NCBI GenBank assembly: GCA_015350385.1 | Contig: WNKI01000002.1 | Location: 1,458,895 to 1,522,894 of the forward strand | DNA length: 64,000 bases | Direction: 5' to 3' | Origin: Aculops lycopersici | Lineage: Eukaryota; Arthropoda; Arachnida; Trombidiformes; Eriophyidae | Part shown: positions 30,201 through 40,784 of the stretch, piece after piece | How positions within the stretch are numbered: the first letter of the stretch is position 1 | Layout: every line of letters begins with the position of its first letter | Position numbers and translations under genes: made by a program | The notes under the pieces: generated by a model | Told to the model about the DNA's origin: nothing | Seen by the model: only the letters and a program-made list of their open reading frames with translations | The model's database searches: none

Positions 30201-31535
30201 CAGCCGGTTTCAAAAGGCCCACGTAGCACCTGTTGCGCTGCTGCTCTCTGTCTCTAACCACCGACACTCTAGTCGTAGTGGTGGTGGTAGCTCGACTCCA
30301 ACCACAGCTTCTGCGTCTGCTTCCTAAAAGTCAGCGAGTGCGTAGCCACCGCTGGAGCCGAGGCTCAGACTAGAGGTTAAGGTTGAGGCTGAGACTTGAG
30401 CTGGAGTTGAGGCTCAGAGGCAGCCACGATTGGTTGTGTAGAAGAGTGAGTTAGGACGATCATGAGTTCAACACGTATCCATGAAAGACGACGATCACGA
30501 CGACGACTACGACGAACCACAACCACGGTACTGGCGGCTACAAATGTCTAAGTGAACGTGTGCCGGACCAGTGTGCAAAGTCGACAAGTGGCGAGCTAGC
30601 GAGCAAACGAGCGGAGGGGGAGAGAGAGAAAATATTATTAGGTAAGAAGAAAGAAGAAGAGAAGAAAATACACACTTCCATCTCTTTCTTATTTATCCTT
30701 TTATCCATCTGTCCATCTATACTCAAAAGAGCAAATGGGAGTAGTGAGTTACAGTTAACGGGCAACAGGTTGTCGAAGGAAAAAGGATATCAGTACACAA
30801 CATAATTGAGCGACTGGCTTACAGTTACACTTAATACACTATCCACTGCGTTTGTGTTTTTGAGCGAGCAATTGAATGAGGCTACTGTGTTACTGTTTTC
30901 GTATGAGTAAGTGAGCAACTCGCTCCCTCTTTCTCTCTCACTCTGTGTGTGTGTGCGTGTGTGTTAGCCTCTCTACCTAGAACTGACCCAAAAAACACTA
31001 GCCCTTCAAGTTTTGGCCTCACACGTTTCAACCACGCGCACTATATCTGCAATCGACCCCAATTGTATTCATCACACTCAAATTCAATTCAAGATTTTTG
31101 GGTGCCATCCCTGAGGTGATCCTGATCGTTGAATGCAAAGCTAGAATTCGAAGACAGAAATCAAGTGCCTGCTCATTGAGGCGCAAAGAAGTGGAGAAAA
31201 AAGTGATTTTAGGAGGGCCAAATACTTCGAAGCAACTTCTCCAAGCGTGAGGAGAGTGAGCGAGCGAGCGAGAGGAAAGCAATTAGCAGAGATTGATTTT
31301 ATTACCTGCACGCTGACTGAATCAATATAATATAAAAACTTAACAATATACAAATATTCGTATTGTAAGTCTACCTACAGATGAGTTCAAGTTGAAACTA
31401 GAGGCATTTTAGAAAGTTGATTATTCTATCACTATTAATATTATTATTATCATTATTTTAGAAGAATCGATTTGAAATAAGTAGCAGAAAAAATTCAAAA
31501 ACAACTGCAGAAGAGAAAAGAAAGCGGCGAGCAAG
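27242..31535. other. Non-coding region between the giant gene and ACSL (divergent genes)
   Basis: This should hold both promoters and 5' UTRs. The only stretch with coding-like texture is 28404-28660, open on both strands, with a possible donor (CAG|GTAACT) after 28640 on the plus strand; I could not link it to anything. An (AAC)n repeat lies near 29281. A pyrimidine-poor but plausible acceptor (ATTTTAG, about 31462) may end a 5' UTR intron of ACSL. Confidence 0.5.
29281..29303. repeat. (AAC)n microsatellite
   Basis: About seven to eight AAC units preceded by GAC units, in non-coding DNA. Confidence 0.9.
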
Positions 31536-34313
31536 ATGACAGAAAACGGAAGCCAACAAAACAGAGAGCTCAGTCTCATCAAGAAGCTCACAGTTGATTG
31601 TTTACTTTATTTTATTAAAGCTGTCGTTTTTATCTACACTCTCCTGAGTACACCCTACTTTTATTATAAGGATAATGTCCGCGAGAGGCGCCATGCAGTC
31701 GAGGAAGTTGAGCGGAGTTGTCAGGTGGATCCATTGGATCCCAATAGCCCCTGGCGTCAGATAAATATTGATGAAAAACAGGAGGATATCGAGAGGCGAA
31801 TTGACGCTTTTGAGACCTACGATCAAATGATGAAAACTTCCTTTGAGAAGAACAAGTTACTACCTTGTTACGCTTACCGTCAAGTTATTCACGAACAATG
31901 GACAAAGCGACAAGATTCCTCTGAAAAGTTACTAAGACAGGTGAAGTTGACTGATTTTAAATGGATTACTTATGAGCAATTTGAGCGCCAAATAGAGGCA
32001 GCTCGTATGGGATTCCTATTGCAGGGCGTGGAGCCAGGCGATCGGGTTATGATTTATGCCGATACTAGAGCCGAGTGGCAAATTGCCTCGCAAGCTCTCA
32101 TGCGCTTGGGCGCCGTTGTTGTTACCATGTACTCGACGCTTGGAATTGACGGAATCATCCATTGTGTTAACGAAACGGAGGTTACGCATGCGGTTGCTCA
32201 AAAGGATAAGGTTAGCAAGTTGTTGAAATTAAAGTCAAAGTTGCCCAAGTTGAGCAAGATTATTTACCTGGAAACCACGCTACGGCTACCTGTTGCACTG
32301 GGCGGCTCCGCCGAGGACGAGCAGTTGGCTTTGGGCGCGAGTGATGGAAGTGGTGGCGACGATGACAACAAGTGGCCGCGTGATTTTGAGCACGACCAGG
32401 TGGAATGTCTAAGTTTTAATCAAATTTTAAGCGAAGGTTTGGCGGCCAAAGAACTAAAGGCCGGCGGCTCCTCTGCAAATTTGATTGAATCAAAAACAAT
32501 CAGAACAACAACCATAAGCAAGGAACAAGTTGATGAATTAGAGCAACTTTGTCTCGATGGTAGAAAGATGAGGAGCAAGGACTCAATCGCTGTGATAATG
32601 TACACAAGTGGCTCAACGGGAATACCAAAGGGAGTGTTGATTAGCCATCGCAATATAATGGCTTGCATCAAATCGTTTAGTTATGTAACCAAAGATTTTA
32701 TTCATAGGCCTCAGGATAATATCTGCACTGCCTACTTGCCATTGGCGCATATATTTGAATTTTGTATTGAATCCGTGATGCTATTCCATGGGGTTAAATA
32801 TGGATTCGCAACGCCGCATACCCTAACCGACAAGTCGCCCGGTTTGATGGCCGGTCAAAAGGGTGATCTAACTTTATTAAGTCCGACAGTGATGATTATT
32901 GTGCCATTAATCTTAGATAGAATTGTTCAAGGGGTTAAGCAAACTTTGAGTCAGCAATCGTATTTCAAGGAGCAATTGGTTCACTTTTTAATTAGATACA
33001 AGATTTATTGGCAAAGGAAACACTATGAAACACCACTCGTTGATAAAATAGTTTGTTCGAAGATCACCGTGGCTTTGGGCGGCAAAGCAAAGTATGTTAT
33101 TTGCGGCTCGGCCCCCTTGTCGGGCGAAACGCAAGCCTTCGTTAGGGCGGCGCTAAATCTAAAGCTACCTCAGGGTTTTGGAACAACCGAAACCTGCGCC
33201 GCAACAGCCTGTCAACTATTCGACGACCAATCCACCTGCAATGTTGGCCTTCCGGTTGCAGGTGCAATGATTAAACTAGAGCCATGGCTAGAGGGCAACT
33301 ACAGGCCCAGCGACAAGCCTCATCCGAGGGGCGAGATTGTAGTGGGCGGCGAGATGATTGCGCAGGGCTACTTCAATTTGGAGGACCAAACAAAGGAGGC
33401 CTTTTATGTGGACGACCAAGGGACGAGATGGTATCGGACAGGTGATATTGGCGAGTTTTTGCCAAATGGAAACTTGAAGATCATTGATAGAAAGAAGGAT
33501 TTGGTTAAGTTGCAGAATGGCGAGTACATTTCATTGGGTCGCGTAGAGTCAACATTGAAATCAAATCCGTATACGGAAAACTTTTGCGTTTATGCAAACT
33601 CAAATCACAATTATGTCGTTGCCTTGGGACCGGCAAATGAAGCTTCAATTAAGGCTCTAGCTCAGCAGATTGTCGACGAGCAAACTCGAAAGTCGCCGGC
33701 GATTTCGGCTCGCTCCTCAGCGAGCAATCTAAATCTACTTGGCCAAGACGAATCGATCAACGATTCGGGCATTGAATTGAGCGGCAGCGGCGGCCTTAGT
33801 GAGAAGCTAAACATTACCAAGACCCACCAGCGATCCTCGTCCTCCTCCGAGGCTCGCAAGCTACTCTCAACGCCAACACAACTTCGCGCTCCGAGCCCAC
33901 AACCCGATCCAGATCCCGATTTGGAGGAACTCAAGGACGTGTTGGCCAGTTATGAGGTTGATAGGTTAAATAACAATGAAAATGACCAGCAAAATGACAC
34001 CAGAAAAATGAGCACCCTCTCAAGCCAATCGGCGGCCGGATGTTTCAACGAGCGGCTCAACAAGTTGTGCGAGAACAGGTTGATTAAGGAGCGAGTGTTG
34101 CGTCATGTCGAGGAGCTAGCTCAGGAAAGGAACTTGATGAGATTAGAGGTTCCAAAGAAGTTGCTTCTCCTGGCCGAGGAGTGGACTGAGGATAAAAACT
34201 TGGTTACGGCAGCGATGAAAATTAGAAGGAATTATATCTACAAAAGGTACGAGAATGAGCTGATCCGATTGTACGAGACCAACAGTAACAAAGTTGGCCG
34301 AGTTGGCGCTTAG
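31536..34313 (+). CDS. Long-chain fatty-acid-CoA ligase, ACSL3/4 type
   Basis: This 925-residue enzyme joins long-chain fatty acids to CoA using ATP, via an acyl-AMP intermediate, on ER, lipid-droplet or peroxisomal membranes. The frame is intronless and starts at ATG after AGCAAG. An N-terminal membrane helix (about residues 26-45) precedes the AMP-binding domain. The ATP-binding motif YTSGSTGIPKG is at 356-366, the adenylate-site segment GFGTTETCAATACQ near 547-560, and the linker TGDIGEFLPNGNLKIIDRKK near 635-654, followed by DLVKLQNGEYISLGRVE. These match ACSL3/ACSL4 more closely than ACSL1/5/6. Typical members are about 670-720 residues. The extra length is an acidic loop near 250-285 and a Ser/Asp-rich insertion of about 130 residues near 710-840 in the C-terminal domain, with the conserved tail resuming at ERLNKLCENR. 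Confidence 0.95.
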   Translation: MTENGSQQNRELSLIKKLTVDCLLYFIKAVVFIYTLLSTPYFYYKDNVRERRHAVEEVERSCQVDPLDPNSPWRQINIDEKQEDIERRIDAFETYDQMMKTSFEKNKLLPCYAYRQVIHEQWTKRQDSSEKLLRQVKLTDFKWITYEQFERQIEAARMGFLLQGVEPGDRVMIYADTRAEWQIASQALMRLGAVVVTMYSTLGIDGIIHCVNETEVTHAVAQKDKVSKLLKLKSKLPKLSKIIYLETTLRLPVALGGSAEDEQLALGASDGSGGDDDNKWPRDFEHDQVECLSFNQILSEGLAAKELKAGGSSANLIESKTIRTTTISKEQVDELEQLCLDGRKMRSKDSIAVIMYTSGSTGIPKGVLISHRNIMACIKSFSYVTKDFIHRPQDNICTAYLPLAHIFEFCIESVMLFHGVKYGFATPHTLTDKSPGLMAGQKGDLTLLSPTVMIIVPLILDRIVQGVKQTLSQQSYFKEQLVHFLIRYKIYWQRKHYETPLVDKIVCSKITVALGGKAKYVICGSAPLSGETQAFVRAALNLKLPQGFGTTETCAATACQLFDDQSTCNVGLPVAGAMIKLEPWLEGNYRPSDKPHPRGEIVVGGEMIAQGYFNLEDQTKEAFYVDDQGTRWYRTGDIGEFLPNGNLKIIDRKKDLVKLQNGEYISLGRVESTLKSNPYTENFCVYANSNHNYVVALGPANEASIKALAQQIVDEQTRKSPAISARSSASNLNLLGQDESINDSGIELSGSGGLSEKLNITKTHQRSSSSSEARKLLSTPTQLRAPSPQPDPDPDLEELKDVLASYEVDRLNNNENDQQNDTRKMSTLSSQSAAGCFNERLNKLCENRLIKERVLRHVEELAQERNLMRLEVPKKLLLLAEEWTEDKNLVTAAMKIRRNYIYKRYENELIRLYETNSNKVGRVGA

Positions 34314-34421
34314 TCGGCTGATGTGATTTAATTAGAGTCAAGCCACCTGTTGTACAGAGAGAGGGAGAGAGTTCGTGCAAATTAATTGACGATAGTTATT
34401 AAAGAGAAAGGTGCGTTATTT

Positions 34422-34449
34422 TTGTTGTTGTTGTTGTTGTTGTTGTTGC
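34422..34449. repeat. (GTT)n microsatellite in ACSL 3' UTR
   Basis: About nine GTT units, about 110 bases after the ACSL stop codon and before the polyadenylation signals, so probably transcribed. Confidence 0.9.
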
Positions 34450-34515
34450 TCTAGAGAGGATTTTTATTGGTTATTGACAGACAAGCAACCAAATTTTGTT
34501 GGGTAACTAAACTAA

Positions 34516-34526
34516 AATAAAATAAA
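34516..34526 (+). other. ACSL polyadenylation signals
   Basis: Two overlapping AATAAA hexamers (34516-34521 and 34521-34526), about 205 bases past the ACSL stop codon. Confidence 0.6.
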
Positions 34527-37500
34527 GCAAACCAAACCACACCGAACCGAACCAAACTAAGATTGCCTGCCTATCAATCAAGTGCTCTACTACTAGATAG
34601 ATTCTAGAATGGACGAAGGGTAGATTACCCAACAATAACAACAACGCCGAGAGCGACAGCAATCTGTACTACTATCAAATCTCAAATCTCAAACAGCCCA
34701 CTCCTAAGTTCGGGTAACACGAGCCTCTCCTTACTACGATGGAGAAGAAAAAAAATCGGCCCGTCAGATTGCAGTCAGCCTGCAACAGGTGGCCAGCACC
34801 AAAAGGGGGGAGAATAGCCGAGTAGAAGGCGAGCGACTGGCCGTTAGTTGGAAATTGTCTCACCAACGTCAGGCAGGCGAGAGTGAGAGCGGGAACCATC
34901 AAAGGTCGGTATATTATTATTGGCAACTATCTGCTTCAATCATTCTAATATAAAATAACATGGACTTCCTACAATAACAACCACCACCACGACAACGTCG
35001 AAGATGGCGACGAAAAAGTCGATGCTCTGCCGAGTGCGAGGTTGTCGTGAAATTAGTGTGCCGCCTGCTTGGGTCTCGGTCAAACAGACAGACAGCCAGC
35101 ATCAAGTCGCGGCACATCGGCCACACTTCCGCTCACTTGAAGCGCCGCACTAATTAGTAGTAGAGGGATGCCGCCGCGGCCGCGAATGTCACTAATAATA
35201 ACTAACAAACTCGAAAGGAGTCATCGGCCACCAAAGCAAAGGCTTCACTCTAAAATAGCAACAGCGGCTACGATGACGACAACCCCACAGACCGGGCCAA
35301 ACGGAAGACACTTTACGACTTCTTTGAAGAGTCTCTCTCACCGACTCCCACTTGTTCTTGTGTCCGAGAAGATGGGGACAAGTCCGCCGCTTTGCTACAA
35401 CCTTAAACCATAAAACTCGCAAACGGCCTACTAGCACCACTAGTAGTGCACAGTAAGTGGAACATTTTGGCCGAACATAGCGGATGTTTCGCGAGGGTTG
35501 ACTCTGAAATGTCGCCAGTGCCGCGTGGTGGTGGCTTAAAAGACTCCCACTGATGCGACAAGTTGCCTCTCGATCAACTTCTCTAAATCTGAATCTGAAT
35601 CCTCATCATCATCTTGAACTTGGTCATCTTGTCAAGACCACTGCGAAAAAGGTGTTGGATGAAGAATCTCGGCGCCAGTGGCGCGCCCGCAACGAAATGG
35701 AAACTAATGCGCAATTTTGTATGAACTAACTTACTTGTAGAGACAACACAAGCAACAAGAGGAAACTAATGCAGACCATCTAATTATTATCCATTATCAT
35801 TATTCATATTAGTATAAATTGATCCGCCTTATAAATAGATCCCACTATATGAACACTAAACGTTCACAACTACCTATACTATTATTATTTGATTATTTAA
35901 TTGACACCCCCAACTATTGAAATTATAGCGCCCAAATAAACAAAACGGAACCGGATTTGCCTTCGAATCAATGAAGGAATGAAAAAAGTGACCAACACTG
36001 CCGCCGCCGCTGCTGCTACAGTGCAAAATTTTCAAATCAACCTTGTCACTGGTGATCCTCAGGTGGTTCCTCATTGCCTCTAGACGATGTGGACTTATCT
36101 CTTGCATAATAATATAAATAGAGAGTTAAAAAGTAAAGTAAATAAAACAACGCAACTACCATTATGCTTCACCCAAAAACTTCTTATTTTCTCTTATTAT
36201 TGTCGTTATTTAATCCGAGAACATGACACTCCCTTTAAATTGTGTCCCTTTTGTATCTGCTTCTTCCTGGGTTCAACCTTGAGAGCTCACCCATCACATC
36301 GTATCGCATGGTGTCGCTCACTGAAATTATGGTGATGAGCTTCCTCTGAGCACTGAGGCCACTTGTTAGAGTCAATGGCGGTGATAATGGACGTCGCTTT
36401 GGCGATCAACAACTCAACAGAACAAAGCCATGGTTTTATGTCGCCAAAAACCAACGATCCCACTCATCCGATCACTTCCTTCGTCGTCGAGTAAAGTTGA
36501 GTTTTGTTTCCTTTAAACGGAATCAGGCGTAATGTTCTGACGACGACGACGACGACTACGACGACAAACAGTAATCCTCAAAGTCAAAGGTTGGTTTAGC
36601 TTAGCAAAGTGGATAAGAGCTTGACTTGACAAGGCTACAGGCGGCTGCTGTTTTTCCACATTTCCTGTCGGCTCACTCAATCGCTCGCTCGCTAGCTCGC
36701 AGGTGAGGCGCTAACCTACGCGCGCTCAAGATGTTGTCAAAGAGGAGGAAGAAGAAGTGTAAGGAGAATAATAGGTAGACTCATAATTCTCAACATTATG
36801 TCCTCCAAAACTTACTGAGGAACACAAATAAACACAAAACACTAGGCCACAAGTTCAATGTTAGAGTTTCATGATGTGTACAAAACAAAGCGCGACAAAA
36901 AATCTACTAATGCGAGTTGCACATTCAAGATCCCTGATTGTTGTCCACTGCTTCCGCCACCGAAAACTCGCGCATTCTCTTACGCAACGCCCAGTCAGCC
37001 AGCAAGTCAACCAACCAGTCAGTGAATCGGATTTAGGAACTCATCTTACGGTGTCATTTGCACTCCAATGGCCAGACGTCGCACACCCGATAGAGTGTGA
37101 GCTCTCGCCGCGGGTAGAGGTGGCAACCGACGTCCGGGCTCTTGAGACGAGCTGGGGCTCGTGGGCAGGCAGGCTACTGCCGTGAGCCCAGACCGTAGCA
37201 ACAACAACGACGACGACCGCGATGACGGTGCCGGTGACGACTGCGACCGCGACTGTAATGACGACATAGCAGAACTTTAGGTTTGGGCCTTTGTTGTCCG
37301 TTTGTTTGTTGCGCGATGTGGACAAGGTGATGTTTGTGGCAAAGGCAGTGGTGGCGGTCGCGGCAGTGAAAAGGCAGTTGATCTTGATACTGTTTAAGTT
37401 TAGCATCCGTCCTGCCGCTCGCCTCTCGAGTTGCGTTGCTCAAACTCGAGGCGGAAATTGTCAAGTGCCTCGAAGTTCCTCCTTCCTCCTTTTCTTCCTC

Positions 37501-38687
37501 CTCCTCGACTTTTGCACTTCCTCCCTTCGGCGTGTTCTAGACTAGAACTGCGCAGCGGCTATGAGCGTCGTATGATCAGCGCGCACCTGTTGCCAGCGCC
37601 TTAAACGAGCGAAGAGCATCAGTTCAGGTGAAAGGGTAATTTGCTTCTTGGTGAGAAGTGTTGTCGCCGGATTTGTTTTGCTGCTGTGTGTCGTTCTCTC
37701 TTTCTCTTTCCCTCTCTTATCCCGTGGCCAGGAGTGAGCACGTTGGCCGGGCGTCAGGTGAGACTCCAAGTTGGTCGCGGAGGCGAAACGCGCAAGACAC
37801 ATTCACATTCATATATCTAGTCAAGGGGAAAGGTGGCGACGTGTGGATGGCAGCTCGCAAATCAGCCAGCTAGTCCGCCGGCTAGCGAGTTCAAGAATTA
37901 AAGCTGACAGGAGGAAGAAGAAGAAAGTGGCAACAGGAAGAGTGAGGAAATATTACGCAACCGCGTGATACTAAAGTCCCAGTAGCCGGTGCCGCCAAGT
38001 CAACAAGTTGAAAAGACAGAGTCCAAGCTTCAGCTAGCTGCTCGTAGCCGATGAAATGGCTGACACAACATGGCAGTCTACATTCGTAGACACACGGCAA
38101 CAGTGGCATTCATGGTCACAGTCGAAGCCACAAGTCTCCTGGCGAAAGGGGCCGAGTTTGATGGTAAATGTAGTAGTGTTAGTCGATTGGCTTTGATGAT
38201 TCAAATAGCCAGCCAACTTCTATGGTGACTGCCAATATAGTCACCTCGTGTTGCCCAGGTAGCCGCAAAAGAACTAACAAAAAGCCAGCTGAAAATCCAA
38301 AGTTTCCTCCTAGTTATAACTAGGCGGCGATAGTGGCGACGGCCACTAAGGTAGAAGCTCGTACCTTTAAAACAAAAAGAAATGTGAGAGTCTCATTTTC
38401 GGCGGACCTACAATGACTATGACGAATAGGGCAAAGGTAGACTCAAAAAACTAACGAATGTCAGGTGGGCCGTTTGCCTTTGTGCTGCTGCTCCCTCGTC
38501 TTGTGTTGCGTAAAAGTTGTCGCTGTTGTTGCTCGCAACTTCCCCCAGCTTCCTGTCAGCTTCTCGAGAAGCTCACTGAGGGACGTCAACTTACTGGTAG
38601 TATGAGCTGGAGGCTGCACCTGTGTTAAAATTGGAATTGAAAATTCCAATTTCAAGGGGGACAGGAAGTTGCGCGCGGTGTCCTCTC

Positions 38688-38738
38688 TCTCTCTCTNNNN
38701 NNNNNNNNNNNNNNNNTCTCTCTCTCTCTCTCTCTCTC
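38688..38738. repeat. (TC)n microsatellite containing a 20-N gap
   Basis: TC units flank a run of exactly 20 N at 38697-38716. The true repeat length is unknown because assembly failed inside it. Confidence 0.95.
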
Positions 38739-38867
38739 TTTGTTAAGCATGCGCACTGTAGATGCGAACCCATTGAGTGCGGCTGCGGGCTTTGTCACGC
38801 CCATCAGCCTAGTTAGCCAGCTACCCGATGTACCGAACGACTATGTAGAATGCGTGTGATCGCGCGG

Positions 38868-38875
38868 TATAAAAG
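38868..38875 (+). promoter_or_regulatory. Isolated TATA box with GC-rich flank
   Basis: TATAAAAG preceded by CGCGCGG and followed by GCGCAC looks like a core promoter with a TFIIB-recognition flank. Downstream on the plus strand is only the antisense side of TMEM135, so any transcript would be non-coding or antisense. It may also be a chance match. Confidence 0.3.
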
Positions 38876-39121
38876 CGCACACACAAGACACGAATAAAGA
38901 GAGTCAAAATCTAAGTTTCCAATGTGTAATGTTCATACTCTTCTCAGTTGGAACTGACAACTTAAAACCCTTGAAGATATCGGGTCTCACCAAGAAAAAG
39001 CAACAACACTTACTCTCATCAACTAAAATTACTAAAAGGATAAGGCCGCTCGATGCTCATGAAGGATGACTTCCTCTTTGAAGCAATCGACTGAGATTGA
39101 AAGATGTTGATTTCCTCTAGT

Positions 39122-39127
39122 TTTATT
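39122..39127 (-). other. TMEM135 polyadenylation signal
   Basis: AATAAA on the minus strand, about 75 bases beyond the TMEM135 stop codon. Confidence 0.6.
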
Positions 39128-39200
39128 TATAACTGCCTTTTTCGGATACTTTTTCTCCCGAATCCAAATAGATAATAATTATGATAACAATAATGAGTAC

Positions 39201-40784
39201 TCACTCGTAGGGTTGAATCATCCAGTTGAATATGAGCTCCTTGAATTGGTTTGACATTAGCTTTGGATCTAGATCTGGAAAGTAATCCTCGTATCCAATG
39301 GAGGAGCCAGTGCCGAATACATCGAGTACCATGCGATTCAACTGGTGCAGTCGATGGTCGCTTAAATTATCTAGAAACTTCATGTACGATGGGCGGACAA
39401 ATCTCGGTTCTAGGGCAAAAGTGTAGAGGATTGTGGACGCGGATGCAGCGTAGATTGTCATAATGGTAAAGTCAAAGTACTTGACTTTGCCCTCTCTGTG
39501 TGCCTTCAAATAGTACTGCTCCACAGCCTTCCACATAATATACATGCTCAACGAGGATCGTGGTGCCCAAAGCATGGACAATCCAGCGAGAAAACCGGAA
39601 ACTGACCCGTGCCAAGCCTCGTTGGCGCCAGTTGAGTGGCGCAATATGCAACTTGTTGCTCGGCCAACACTAACCAAGCTCATCAAAAACATGCCAAATC
39701 TCAGGGAGCCCGGTGAAGTGAAACTAAGAGCTAGCGCCTCACTAGGATCTTTTATCAATAAAATGGGCTTACTTGTCAATTTGAGTAGCGATTGTATCAG
39801 GTAACCGAGCAAAAATCTGCTTGGCATTGGGCCAACAACATAACGTAAGCAGCTGAGTTCAGCGTGGGGGCAGCACCTCTGCTTTGGCCCAAACAACTTT
39901 AGGCCAAGGGAATCTAATTTTATCGCAACACTTTCCATCATAATACTTGCTAGCGATTTATCTTGTATTTGATCTACTTGATTTATCTTGAGGACTAATT
40001 TTCTATCTAAATCATCACAATCTTTTTTCTCTTCGTCTTCGTTGTAGTTTTTGTAATCTTCCTCGTGGCTTTGGTTTTGTCTAAACTCTTGACACTGGCC
40101 AATCATCTCACCTGAGCTTATACCTGTACTCTTGTTTCGATCACCAATGTGACGTCTACTCCGACTCTTTGCCTCGTCGCGGCCAATCAAAACCTTGACG
40201 GCGGCACTGACTGGATCGTGGCCAAATCCGTGAGTTTTTAGTAGGTGGTACCAGGCGCCAAGACTCATGGCAAACAGTAGGGTTTCGCCGTGTTTTATTG
40301 GATGAAAGTAGCCCTTTGTTACAGCCATTCGGTAGACGATCTCCGAGGCCAAATTGAGCATGTAAAAGGCGAGTGCCTGGCGTCTGGACGGCTTTTCAAT
40401 CAAAAGTGAAAAGTATGAGGAGATGAGAGCTGGAGCACATACCAGGACTCGATAGTAGAAGCGACCCAAACCGTTGCGTAGGGCGCAGCCCATTAAACTT
40501 CCGTTATAAGCGTGGAAGAATATAAAGAAGCTTGAGCGCGAAATTGACTTTATGGTGTCCCAAGTGGCGGGTAAATCGTACTTCCGCTGCACGGCCACCT
40601 GTGAGAATGTGTAAAGCATTGCGTAGAGGGGTAGAATTTTTAAGCCCGCCGCAGTGGACACCTCGAGGGCTGCGCCTGTGCAACTTGGCGTCCAGGTGTG
40701 ACCGACCTCATAACAATTGTAGCCGAAGGACCACTCCCTACCAAGTATCTTGGCCGACAAATCTTTGCTTAAAATAGAGGGCAT
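39201..40784 (-). CDS. TMEM135: TMEM135 homologue (peroxisomal/mitochondrial multi-pass protein)
   Basis: TMEM135 is a multi-pass membrane protein linked to peroxisomes, lipid and cholesterol traffic and mitochondrial division. This 527-residue intronless frame starts at ATG. It carries the family's N-terminal motif NCYEVGHTWTPSC (residues 23-35), then IEKPSRRQALAFYMLNLASE, a GYLIQSLLKL segment, GSVSGFLAGLSMLWAPRSSL and the C-terminal signature RMVLDVFGTGSSIGYEDYF followed by DLDPK. Several hydrophobic helices alternate with these motifs. A charged Asp/Glu/Lys-rich insertion near residues 205-265 lengthens the protein beyond the about 458 residues of vertebrate TMEM135. The stop lies in ACGAGTGAGTA, which also reads as a splice donor GTGAGT, so a longer C-terminal isoform cannot be excluded. 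The cysteine-rich stretch CCPHAELSC near 300-310 is shared with relatives. Confidence 0.93.
   Translation of the reverse strand: MPSILSKDLSAKILGREWSFGYNCYEVGHTWTPSCTGAALEVSTAAGLKILPLYAMLYTFSQVAVQRKYDLPATWDTIKSISRSSFFIFFHAYNGSLMGCALRNGLGRFYYRVLVCAPALISSYFSLLIEKPSRRQALAFYMLNLASEIVYRMAVTKGYFHPIKHGETLLFAMSLGAWYHLLKTHGFGHDPVSAAVKVLIGRDEAKSRSRRHIGDRNKSTGISSGEMIGQCQEFRQNQSHEEDYKNYNEDEEKKDCDDLDRKLVLKINQVDQIQDKSLASIMMESVAIKLDSLGLKLFGPKQRCCPHAELSCLRYVVGPMPSRFLLGYLIQSLLKLTSKPILLIKDPSEALALSFTSPGSLRFGMFLMSLVSVGRATSCILRHSTGANEAWHGSVSGFLAGLSMLWAPRSSLSMYIMWKAVEQYYLKAHREGKVKYFDFTIMTIYAASASTILYTFALEPRFVRPSYMKFLDNLSDHRLHQLNRMVLDVFGTGSSIGYEDYFPDLDPKLMSNQFKELIFNWMIQPYE

Larger units (their letters stand above)
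34530..39121. other. Non-coding region between ACSL and TMEM135 (convergent genes)
   Basis: No frame here resembles a protein. The stretch holds GAC-rich simple sequence near 36540, the 16-base perfect palindrome CCTAGTTATAACTAGG at 38309-38324, a (TC)n tract with an assembly gap near 38690-38740, and an isolated TATA-like promoter at 38868. Confidence 0.5.

Noticed and set aside
37041..37406. Val-rich minus-strand frame that could be a membrane helix
   Set aside because: The valine run comes from GAC/GTC simple sequence and the rest is not protein-like.
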